From Amoebidium appalachense (lineage: Eukaryota; Ichthyosporea), in assembly GCA_963693365.1 (NCBI GenBank), contig CAVNZM010000002.1, positions 5,208,001 through 5,272,000 on the forward strand: a stretch of 64,000 bases of DNA, given 5' to 3'. Positions 14,639 through 25,500 of the stretch are shown one piece after another. Position 1 is the first letter of the stretch. The number at the start of each line of letters is the position of its first letter. A model generated the notes under the pieces. The model did no database searches. It worked only from the letters and a program-made list of their open reading frames with translations, and was not told the DNA's origin. The position numbers and the translations under genes are program-made.

Positions 14639-17600
14639 ATGAAGTTTGACGACGCTAAACTTCCGAAACCACCGACGCTGACAGGTAGCGAAAATTATGT
14701 CAGATTCCGGAGATTGTTCGCCGATTATTTCAAAGCACGGGGCCTCGCAGATTGCTTGACAACTCGACCTCCTGCCTATGTTTACTCCGAGTCCGGCTCT
14801 GCACACGCCCGTGGGAGCCCAGGGATCGGAACCGTTAGGACCAGGCTTGATTTCTCTTCTACTACCACCCCGGTACAGCGCCCGACTACGGCCAGTGGGC
14901 GTAGCCAGGGTCGTAGCAACACTACAGCACCCGACGGCAACGAGCAAGGCATCGCCGCTGATGAACAGCTGGACGAGAATGCAGAGGTGGAAACCGACGG
15001 CGTTTCTTTGTCCGCGCAGGCAGACGAGTGCCAGCGCCAGGCGCAGGCGCGCTATCTTCTCCTTACGAACGTGAGCAAGGAAGTCCAGGACTCGGTGCAG
15101 GACCTGGAAACCGCGTTTGACATATGGCACGACCTCGAGAGCACCTACGGGCACGTGAGTGAGCAAGTGCAGGCAGCAATGCTCTCCGAGTGGTACGACC
15201 TTGCCAACACAATTGACCGGAGAACCACAATTACGGCTCTGTTTGGCACGGTGCGGGCTTTGGCTTCCCGCCTGGCTGATGCCGGTGTTCCTCAGCCCCC
15301 TCACCTCATCCGTTTGAAGGTGCTTGAATGCTTACCGCCGCAATTTGCCGAGCTCAAGACATCATTGTTTGTGGTGCGCAACACTTTGACGCTCGAAGAG
15401 CTTAAGCACGATCTGCTAGCTTTCGAGGTGACCATGAACAAGACCAAGCGCCGCAACCACAAACCCGATCCTCCCAACCCACCCAAGCCCACTGCTATGA
15501 CTGCGCAGATCAGTGCCCGCGACAAGTCAACAAAGCCCTCGGACGGGGGCAGGCAGGTTGCACCGCGTGGGGCTGGTGCCAACAACCGCAATTCTGGGAA
15601 CTGCGGCGACCGGCGCCCCACTAAAACCAACAACAACGACCGTGAGTATTGTCGCAAGCACGGCCTGTGTTTCTCCTGCAAGCAGCCTGGGCATTTCCAG
15701 CCCATGTGCCCCCGGCGCCTTGAGACACTCCGTGCCAACCTGGCTGCAGCTGAGGCTCTTGCTGGTGGCGACAGTTCTGACCACGAGGGTACACTGCTCA
15801 TGGCCGTTGCCACTGCTACTGCCCTACCTGCCTCCCGTGCACGTGCGGATGCCTGGACGTGGGATGGGGCCGCCTCCTGCCACATGTCTTCCTTCAAGGG
15901 GGATTTTGTGTCGCTGACCCCCATGGTTCCACCTGCCCGCGTGCGCGTTGGTGGCGGTGTGATTGAGGCTACGGCTAGTGGTATTGTCCGTGTGGATGCC
16001 TGGCACAACGGCAAACAACACAGGCTGCTTCTACAGACCTGGTATGTGCCGAAATTGGGCGCCCGTTTGTTTTCTGCCCCAATGGCCGCTCGCAGCGAAA
16101 AGGGTGAACACCAGTCTCGGGTGGGAAAGGATGCGGTGACTGTTTATACCCCAGCCGGTGAAGTCTTCTTCCAGTGCCCCATTGACCCGGGCTCTAACAT
16201 TTACCTCTGCCCGTTTTCCGCCCCAGGAGCACCCCCACCCACCACTGTGTCGGCCTTAACCGCGCGCCACACGGCCACCCCAGCACCAGCTATTGCCCCG
16301 GTCCTCTCCCCTTCCCCTGTTCCCCTCCCTGCACTCGCTGCTATGCAGGAGGAGGAGAAGGAGGACACCGTACCTGCCGGTTTTTGCAGCGATAATGAGG
16401 ACAGTGGGTATGAAACAGACACCACGATGGTTATTAGTGGCCCCGCTCGCACCACCACCGCCACCTCCGCGGAGCCACCCACAGCCGAAAGTGGTGCCCC
16501 AACATCACAGGCCCCTTCGGCAGTGCCCACACAGCACCCATGGTCACCCTACAAGAATGCTGGGGCAGCCACCTACGAGGTGTGGCACCGCCGTTTAGGC
16601 CACATCAATTCGGGCTATCTGCTGCGCATGTCGAAAGGTGGTATGGTCGACGGGCTACAACTCACCAGCAGCATTCCCCGGTCCGACACCCAACAACTGT
16701 GTGAGGGGTGCATTTTGGGCAAGGCCAAGGACCAGCCGTATCCTACCACCGGACGCACGCGCGCTACGGCCCCGCTCGGCATTGTGCATGTTGACCTGGG
16801 GGGTCCTTACCCCGAATCCGTTGATCACAAGTTCTACGTCATGTGTGCGCAGTGTGATGCCACCGACATGTGCTTTGTGTGGTGCCTGAACAACAAGGCC
16901 GAGGCTGGGGACATCCTCAAGGCTTTCACCGTGCAGATGGAGCGCCAACACAACTACCGAGTCGGCATTTTTCGCCACGATGGGGGGGAACTCACCGCCA
17001 AGCATTTTCGCAGTTTTTGCGAACAGCTGGGGATTGTGCAGCAACAGACCGCACCATATCAACACGGCCAGAATGGTAAGGCAGAGTGGCTGGTCGGCTT
17101 CATCGTGAAGATGGCGTGCACCCTAATGGCCAGCGTACCCGGGTTTCCGCGCCACCACTGGCCTTCCGCCGTCCAGACAGCCACCTACGTGTCCAATATG
17201 ACCCCACACAAGGCCACGTTTGACAAAACTCCGTTTGAGGCATTTTATGGCATCAAGCCCAACGTCTCCCACCTACGAGTCTTTGGTTGCCTGGCCTACC
17301 CCACTATCCCAGCCGAGAAACGTAGCAACAAATTGGCCCCACGCGCCGAACGCGGCATTTTGATTGGCTACGGCAGCGACGGGGGGGTGCAGGTGAAGGG
17401 ATACCGCATATTGCTGGCCACCGAAAAGGGCTTTGGGAAGGTCGTGGTGAGGAGGAGTGTGGTGTTCGACGAGGGTATGACCCTGCACAAGGGCACCCCG
17501 ACCCCCTTCAGCCCCTCTACACCCACCAGCGTGTCGCACGATTCGCTGACTCCGGCAGCCAATCAGATCGAGCCACCAGTACGCCAGCCACCCGTTGATC

Positions 17601-17758
17601 CTGCCACAGCGGGCGAAGCTGTACCACACACACCACCGTGCACACCGGCTACCCAGGCAACCACACAGGAGGAGACTGCACCAGTTGCAAGTGCACAGCA
17701 ACGGGCTACTTCCCCTGCGACAGCACCAACCAATCGGCGCGTGCGGATTGGGGGGGGG
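14639..17758 (+). CDS. element 1 gag-protease-integrase reading frame
   Basis: The frame is open from the ATG at 14639, 43 bases after the LTR, to a stop at 17866, but the useful part ends at the G run 17750-17758. Gag is followed by a CCHC zinc knuckle, CFSCKQPGHFQPMC, near residue 344. The protease site near residue 409 is WDGAASCHM, where copia proteases normally have DSGAS, so the Ser-Gly after the catalytic Asp is altered. Integrase follows with the HHCC zinc region (WHRRLGH... CEGC), then Asp in DLGGPY, Asp in HDGGE and Glu in NGKAEW. The run of nine Gs at 17750-17758 marks where this frame and the RT frame part. Confidence 0.93.
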
Positions 17759-19569
17759 AGGTTGTGCCTACCCACCACCAGCCACCTAGGACCCGTAGTG
17801 GCCGTGTGTTCAACTCTAGTGAGCACGTGGGTGGTGGACGCATGCGCGACAACAGCAAGGTGCTAGCCATGACGGCAGCAGCCAGTGCTCTGGCCAGCAC
17901 CACCACCAGCGGCAGCAACAGTGATGGCACCGGCATGACCGAGCCCATCTACTATGTAGCCGACGTGCCCATACCAAATTCGCTGAGGGAGGCACGTGCG
18001 TCATCTTTTGCACCACAGTGGGAGGAGGCCATGCATGCAGAGCTAGAAAAGCTGGACAAGTACGGCACCTACTCACTAGTAGACCCCCCGCCAGGCTGCA
18101 AGCCAATCAAAGTGCGATGGGTGTATGACGTCAAGACCAACGCCAACAACGCTGTTATCCGCTTCCGGGCCCGCCTAGTGGCTAAGGGATACACCCAGAG
18201 GCCGGGTCTGGACTACACCGAGACCTTCTGCTCCACCGCCAACCCCGCCACAACACGCTACATCATCGCGCTTGCTGCTGAGCTCGGCCATCACCTATGC
18301 TACTTCGATGTGGACAGCGCATTCCTCAACGCGCCACTGCAGGAGGAGATCTACATGTGCCAGCCTGAGGGTTTCGTCATACCAGGCAAGGAGGGAATGG
18401 TGTGCATTTTGCACAAGGCCATCTACGGGCTCAAGCAGGCAGCACACGAGTGGATGGAGACTTTTGCTGCCGGCCTGCGCACCATTGGCTGGGTGCGCAC
18501 CGAGGCCGACCCCTCCCTCTTCACCCGCGGGACAGACAGCCCGGGCACCAACAAGCAGCTTATGGTGGTGCACATTAACGACATGGTGTGCAAGGTAACT
18601 ACCGAGGAGGATGGCAACTTGCTGGAGCAGGAGCTCTCGGGCATCTTCCACATCAAGAAGGGTGGCAGCAGTTTTGTGGGGGTGGAGATCAACAAACTGA
18701 GCACTGGCGCCATCAAGATCCATCAAGCCCCCTACGCACAACAGGTGCTCGAGCGCTACGGCATGGCTGACTGCAAGCCTGTGGACACACCCATGACACT
18801 GGATAAGCTCAGCAAGACCCAGTGCCCAGCAACCCGGGAGGAGGTGGCAGCAATGGCTACCGATGCAGCTGTGTACCAGGCCATTGTCGGCAGCGTGATG
18901 TATCTGGCCGTGTGGACCCGCCCGGACATTGCCGCCCCTGTGAGCGTGCTTGCGCGATTTCTCAGCAACCCCGGGCAGGACCACCTTGCCGCCGCCAAAC
19001 GTGTGCTGCGCTACATCAAGGGCACCATTGACCACGGCATCACCTACCGCCGGTCCACCAGCGCGGACACCAAGGGGCAGGTTGTTTGTTACGTGGATGC
19101 TGATTGGGCGGGAAACCCAGACAACCGCCGCTCAACGACAGGTGTGGTGTTTCTTGCTGCTAGGGGTGCCATTTTGTGGGCATCCAAGCTGCAGACCGTG
19201 GTGGCAGACAGCACCGCAGAGGCCGAGTATGTGAGCGCAGCCCGTGCTACCAAGGAGGCCCTGTGGTTGCGCAAACTGACTACCGCCTGCGGCTTCCCTC
19301 CTATTAGCCCCACCATCCTGCACGAGGACAACCAGGCCTGCATCAAGATAGCCAAGAACCCCGAGTTGTTCAACCGCACGAAGCATATCGACATCAAGTA
19401 CCACCTCACTCGCCACCACGTCCGTCGCGGCGACATTTGCTTTGTGTACGTGCCGACCAATGAGCAGGCGGCAGACATGCTCACCAAAGCACTCGGGGGT
19501 GCAGCTCTCAACAACTGCAAGAAGATGGTGGGCATGGACACGTGCGACAAGTCATCGCGAAAGGTGTAG
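17750..19569 (+). CDS. element 1 reverse transcriptase-RNase H frame
   Basis: The frame picks up at the G run with TRSGRVFNSS, the usual run-in to copia RT, and ends at TAG 19567-19569. RT motifs include VRWVYDVK, RARLVAKGYTQ and FDVDSAFLNAPL. The YVDD catalytic box is HIND (18571-18582): the first of the paired aspartates is Asn, which should abolish polymerase activity. RNase H looks whole: DADW, STAEAEY, EDNQA, and the C-terminal NEQAADMLTKAL. It is one base out of frame with the upstream part. Confidence 0.93.
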
Positions 19570-19716
19570 AAGAAGTGAGCGAATATTTGTGGCTATGCAA
19601 CAAGGGGTGCGAGTGATTGTGTTTTCATTAATATTTATTCGCTAATTTCTATTGGTGCACATTTATTCGCTAAAATTTGTATTGCAGTATTTCGTGCCCT
19701 AATGTTGTAAGGGGTG

Positions 19717-20482
19717 TGCCAGAATATACAACAATAGTGCACGAGTTGGCATATGCATTTCGCACGCACGTGCACAGCACGATACTTCATTAGTTGCACA
19801 TCTTTGGTTTACACAGGTTGCACGAGCACATAGCATACATAGTTAGGTACGATAGTTTATTTGTGCTTTATCTCCCTTTATTTCATAAGCATGTCCGGCA
19901 TGCTCTTGTTTGCCCTCTGTTATTCATTAGGCACGTGTGGTATTCATAGTTTGTTTAGCTATTGGCGATAGCGAGAGGAAAGCACGCATCCGACGATTGT
20001 TGTGCATGCTTTTCATGTTTTCTGTGTAGTCGGGTGTTTTGTCTGCGATTGGACCGTATGAGGGGAATGCAGTTTGATTTCCGTTCATGTACGTGTCGTT
20101 ATATGATTGGTCAGATTTATAGTATTCATAGTATTTGCCAATCAGATGCGCAAATACCTTTGGATAGATCTGTATTCATGGAATCTGCCTGCGGCAGATA
20201 AATAGGTGAGAATCGAGCATAATAAATTAGACGTAGATTGACAGAACATGCAACTGTGTTTCTACCTCTCCACACTACCCTCTCTGTTAGTGCTGTGGCA
20301 TCGTGCATTGCCCAGCACCACTCTGCACGTGTTTATGTCTGTTAGTTTAGTGGCCTGATCACCCACGTATACTCTCATTCATATGCATGTGTGCCTAGGT
20401 ACGTGTTAGTTGTAGTGTGTACACTCTGCTAGTCAGGCGAGAATAGTAGGGGCTTTTGCCGTAACTCAGCACTTTTCTTGCA
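19717..20482 (+). repeat. 3' LTR of element 1
   Basis: 766 bp, matching 13830-14595 with one difference at 20465. It is preceded by GTAAGGGGTG, the probable polypurine tract, and followed by the TTACC target copy. Confidence 0.95.
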
Positions 20483-20564
20483 TTACCAGACAGTGGTCCG
20501 GGGCTGCCCATATCCCAAGTTGCCTACTCCCCAGTCGATCCAACAAACGGAACAATGGACACGG

Positions 20565-21246
20565 GTATGAATCCCCCCCCCCCCCCCCCCCCCCCCCCGG
20601 CGGCCTCCTCCCCCCTCCCCACCAACACCACCACCACCACCACACACTCCCTGGACAAGTCAGAATGATATGTTTAATTTCTACCATTGGATGAAGAAAG
20701 AACATCACTAAGACCTTTAGCAGTCGAGTGCATGCATAGGCACCCCCGTGTGTTACAAAAAGTCGATCCATGATGGCCAGCTCCGCCTCAGTCAGTTGAG
20801 TAGCTCTAGTTTGTAAGTATTGGAGTTGCAACCACATAAAATTTTAGAGTGTAATAAGGCGACATATGTAGAAGAAACACAGTCAGGAACCAAATTTCCA
20901 TAATCATGATTTCGACTGGGTGGATCAGTGAAAGAAAACCGACACCCCTGATAAAATTTCTTCACACTATCTGCAATGATCAATTTGCAAAAACATCTGA
21001 CTATTAGGGCTGACACTTGCACAAACAACCCACTTACGACCATGCACTATTTTCACTGTAACTTGACCCTGATCCTCGAAATTCAAAATACACTCAATCT
21101 GATTCAAACATGGTTCCATGGATGAACAGTTTTTACATGTTACAGCCTTGCCCAAGGTATGTGTTGTGTAAGAATGGGTTCAATAGGAATTCCAACCTCA
21201 GTGGCATCTCAGTCACTGATCTAAACGGGCCGGGGCACCCACACAG
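20565..21246. other. intron of the modular gene
   Basis: A C run lies at about 20574-20598 followed by CCACCACCA. The rest is A/T-richer unique sequence with no exon recognised. It ends in CCACACAG before the WSC exon. Confidence 0.6.
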
Positions 21247-21482
21247 GTCATTTTCTCCAGGGTTGCTACGTGCACAACGGCACCACACCAGCACTCACTG
21301 GCTCTATGCTTACATTAAGCAGCATGACTGCCGACCGGTGCCGTGAGTTTTGCAAAACCTCGGGAGAGCAATTCTGGTTTTATGGCATCACCGGAGGAAA
21401 CCAGTGCACATGCGGCGGACATCGGGGGCACACGTGTGCCTATGAGTTCGTGCCATTTTGCCTGCAATACAACAGCGGCTAT
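21247..21482 (+). pseudogene. WSC domain exon
   Basis: The exon begins in phase 1 after CACACAG. 'GCYVHNG', 'LTLSSMTADRCREFCKTSG' and 'FYGITGGNQCTCGG' give the WSC pattern of a YxGC-like start, MTxxxC..C and a G.QC.CG core. WSC modules bind carbohydrate and lie outside the cell. The donor taken (GTATTA after GGCTAT) ends in phase 0 while the next recognised exon starts in phase 1, so an exon is missing, the donor is wrong, or this is one more defect. Confidence 0.8.
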
Positions 21483-21572
21483 GTATTATTTTTGTGTTGC
21501 TTGTTAGTATCATAGTCTTTGGGGTTAGTTAATACACTGTACTTAGGATGCGGCGGGGACCAGGCGAGGATA

Positions 21573-22337
21573 TGTTGGACATTGTGTTCATAGAAGCTAG
21601 TTCTAGTGCACGTTGTTCCTTCTGTAAGTCAGAAATGATTGCATCTTGTGAGGCCAACCTCTGCTCCAGTAGTTGGACTAGTTGCTGCAACTGTAAGTTG
21701 TCAGACATAGTGTCGTGTATGATGGGTAACTAGTCTATGTGTTTTGTGCACTGGAAACGACAGTAGAAAAGTGTAAATCAAACGTTCTGCTTCCCATGTT
21801 TGTGACATGGGAGGCACTGCTTTATATAGTCGTTGGCCACCTCATGGTGGCCTCGTGTGCACCCTGGTGGTGGGCCATGTACAGCATGGCCGAAAAGAGA
21901 GCACAATGAAAACAAGTCGTTAAAGATATAAAAGTTAACTGTGCACGTTGAGTGGCTAGTTAACTTGCACTAAAGCACACAAATAAACGTGTTTAACACA
22001 CCAATTGCAGTTAAACGTAAATCTTGCTTCACACAACTAAAAATATTCTGAGAATATCCGGGAATAAAGCACACTACCACTCTAAGAATAGAATCCTGTG
22101 GCAAATATAGACATGACATCATCTGAACCGGGAATATTAATTAATGAGCACAATTAGCACGTTGCTAGTGAAGCTCGTCATTGGTACAGTTTTGGCTCAA
22201 ACATATAACTACCATATATGAATATGACCGTAAACAAAAGCTCTATGCACTCGAGTGAGTGTTGAAACAGTTATTCAATTGCTCAGAAACTTTCTCTAAC
22301 AGACATTGCTAGCCGGGAGTACCAGTGTACTCCAACA
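21573..22337 (-). repeat. 3' LTR of element 2
   Basis: 765 bp copy of 26650-27414 with one difference noticed. On the minus strand it is preceded by GAGTAGGGG, the probable polypurine tract. Confidence 0.95.
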
Positions 22338-22436
22338 CCCCTACTCAATTGGATAATTGTGGTATGAATTAATGCAACTGAGCTCGAGTGCTTCAGGTGC
22401 ACAAAATACAGACAATAAAGATTCCCCTACTCAATT
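22338..22436 (-). promoter_or_regulatory. polypurine tract and an upstream copy
   Basis: CCCCTACTCAATT occurs at 22338-22350, touching the 3' LTR, and again at 22424-22436. On the element's strand both read AATTGAGTAGGGG. The first is the expected plus-strand primer; the second is 86 bases upstream. Confidence 0.6.
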
Positions 22437-22522
22437 TTAGTATGGTACACGTAGTTGCACAGTCGGATGCAACTCTCTCCCCCCCCTGAAGTATGAGGGC
22501 GCAGTTGGTTGATGACGGGTGC

Positions 22523-25500
22523 TCAGCACATGTTGAGCATCCCCACGGCCTTGGTGAAGAAAGAGGCAGACAGGGCCTTGGTGAACATGTCGGCCTTGTT
22601 GTCAGCAGAAGCCACCGGGACCACAGTGATGTTGCCCAGCAGGTGATGTTCCTTGACGGAGCAGTAGCGGACGTCGATGTGCTTGGTCTTGGGCTTAACC
22701 CCCAGGGTGTCCAGCAGGGCCCGGGCAGACTCATTGTCCCCATGGATGGGCACCGGGGTGGGCTCATTGATAGGATTAAGGCCCAGGTCGTCCATCACAT
22801 AGTTGAGCCATAGGGCCTCGTTCGTAGCAGCAGACATGGCCACAAATTCAGCCTCAGTGGAGCTGTGGGTGGTGATGGACTGGAGCCGAGACACCCAGGA
22901 CACAGGGGAGGAGTTTATGAAGAAGACATAGCCCGTGGTGGAGCGCCGGGTGTCGCGGTCCTCGGCGTAGTCGGAGTCGGAGTAGCCAACAAGGTTGGGG
23001 GGGCCGGGACGGTAGACAATACCCAGGTCGATGGTGGCCAGCAGGTAGCTTACAACTCTGGTAGCCATAGTCCAGTGGGTGACGGTGGGCGCATGAATGT
23101 GTCGAGTAAGGACTCCCAGAGCCTGGGAAATGTCGGGGCGGGTGGTACGCGCAATCCACAGCAGGGCACCGACCAGGCTGGCATAGTCCTCCTTCTTGCT
23201 GTAGGCTGGGGTCTTGTTGCTTTCACTGGCCTGGCCCGGGACGATGGGGGTCTTGGTGCCGGACATGTGGGTGAGACGAAAACGGGCAGCCAAGTCGATG
23301 ATGTGTTGACGATGGCCCAGACGCAGAGACCCGTCCTCCAGCCAGGTAAGAGTGTGCCCGATGAGCAGGGTAGGACGACCCAGGTCCTTGGCAGAGAAAC
23401 GAGCATCCAGCTTGGTGAAAAAATCGTCGATGAGCGCATCAGTGGCGGCCGTCACGGTGAAGTCATCCACGTAGGCAGCAAGGGCAATAAATGTTGGGGT
23501 CCCGGCATTCTTGATGAACAGGCACGGGTCAGCAGCACTCACAATGAAGCCTTGGTCGAGGAGATGGTCACGGAGGGCCTCATACCACTGGCGCGGTGCC
23601 TGTTTTAGGCCGTAGAGCGCCTTGTGGAGCAAGCCGACAGCATGGGGGGCCGAGGGGTTGACGAAGCCAGGGGGCTGCTCAATGTAGATGGTCTCGTTGA
23701 CGGTGCCGTTGAGGAATGCTGTGTTGACGTCGATGTGGCGCAGAGGCAGACCTTGGGCCACGGAGGTAGCCAAAACCAGCCGGATGGTAGCCAGCGCAGC
23801 CACAGGTGACTCGGTGACGAAATAGTCCTGGCCAGGCTGCTGGTAGTTGCCCCGGGCCACAAGCCGGGCCTTGAAAGCAGTGACGTTGCCGACGTTGTCC
23901 TGCTTGACCGTAAAGACCCAGCCGACCGGAATGACAGTGGAGCCATCCTCTGGACGGGGCACAAGGGTGAAGGTGCCGTTGTCTTCCAGGGCCTTGAGCT
24001 CACGGTGTGCAGCCTCCTCCCATTTCAGACGCTGGGGACTCTTGAGTGCAGCCCGGACAGTCTTGGGGACAACAATGGTGGAAGCCTTGATGGGTGTTGA
24101 TGCAGGAGCCGTAGCCTGGGGGGCAAGGGGGGCCGTAGCAGCAGCCACGTTGGCAGTCGGGCCTCGACGTTGGTCGTTGTACACAGCGCCACTACGGGTC
24201 GTCCGGGGGAGCCGATGTGCAGGCTCGGGCAGGATCGGAATGTCCAATTGATCACTCGGCGCTGTCCCATTGGCTGACAGACGAGACGAATCAGATTGCT
24301 GATCATTCCGGACGATGTGATTGGCTGGCTGATTTGACGAATCAGATGACTCCAAAAAATGATGAATTGCCGGTGCGGTCGACCAATCAGATGGGACATC
24401 ACGGAGGGGGTGCAGAATAGCAGCCTCGTCGAACTGCACGTCACGGCTGACGGTCATCTTGTGTGCTGCTGGAATCCAGACCTTGTAGCCCTTGATGTTA
24501 GGAGGGTAGCCCACGAAGATGCCCTTGACGGCACGAGGCGCCAGTTTCGGTGTATCCTGTTGATGGATGTAGCAGGGAGAGCCCCAGACACGGAGCCGGC
24601 TGTAGTCGGGAGGAATGCCGGTCCACAGCAGGGCGGGAGACGATTGGCTGCCGGTGGCTCGCGACGGGAGCATGTTGCGTATAAAAGCCGCGGTCACAGC
24701 TGCCTCGGCCCAGAATCCCACCGGAAGGCCGGACTGCTGCAGGAGTGCCCGAACCATGTCGAGGAGGGTCCGGTTCAGTCGTTCGGCAGTCCCATTAATG
24801 CCATGCTCACGGTTGTAGTCCCCGAAGGCCGTGCCCATGTACTCGCCCCCCCCGTCGGACTGAAACACCTGCATGGGAACACCGTGTTGGGTAACCGCCG
24901 CCTTGTGGTACGTCACATATGCAGCCAGTGTGTCCGACTTCTTGACGAGGGGCACGGCCGTGGTGTGGCCGGTGAATTCGTCGTGGAACGTCGCCAAGTA
25001 CTGAGCACCACCGATCGCGGGAGGGAAGGGGCCGCTGATGTCGCTGTGAACCTTGGCTAGGACCCGGGGAGCTTGGCTAGTTGATTCGGAGAAGGCAACA
25101 CGGTGGGCTTTGCCGAGGGCACAGGGCTCACACACACCCGGAGACTTGGCACCGCCACCCACCAACAGGCCTGCAGACTTGATGACCGAGCGTACAGCGT
25201 CAATGCCAGCATGGCCCAGACGGTAGTGCCACGTGTTGAGGTCGGCAGTAACCTTGAGGATACGCGGAGCAGTGGTGGTTTGGGCGTCCGGGGTTGTGTC
25301 CGCGCGCAGAAGAGACACCGCCATGTGGTACAGCTTGGTGCCGACAGCCGAGCCGGTGGCCAGAATTTGATCGCCGTAGCACAACTTAACGCCGCCGCGG
25401 GTGTCAAAGCGGGGTAAAATACCGTTGGTAGTTGCCGTGAACACACTGATGAGAGTGTCGGGGATGGAGGGCACGTAGAGTACATCCGTCAGCTGATGCA

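Larger units (their letters stand above)
13830..20482 (+). mobile_element. Ty1/copia LTR retrotransposon (element 1)
   Basis: The element has two 766-bp LTRs starting TGCCAGAATA and ending CTTTTCTTGCA, and a 5-bp target duplication TTACC at 13825-13829 and 20483-20487. The internal region has gag, protease, integrase, reverse transcriptase and RNase H in the copia order (integrase before RT). The LTRs differ at one base that I noticed (14578 G, 20465 C), so insertion is recent. The primer site follows the 5' LTR directly. The polypurine tract before the 3' LTR is short (AAGGGGTG). The coding region is broken once by a frame change at a G run, and the RT and protease active sites are atypical, so this copy is probably not autonomous. 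Confidence 0.96.
13572..20564 (+). pseudogene. coding exon split by a copia insertion
   Basis: The left part 13572-13829 begins after TGGCAG in phase 1 and includes GYGTYVHAVFANRFGRF and NGNVYMCANPCWALIYWDYG. The right part 20488-20564 ends at a GTATGA donor and reads VAYSPVDPTNGTMDTG in the phase expected by the next exon. The retroelement lies between them with TTACC on both sides. A TAG at 13663-13665 stops the left frame, and after removal of the element the two halves are 335 nt, one short of a phase-preserving length. The exon was therefore probably already broken or has broken since. Confidence 0.65.
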
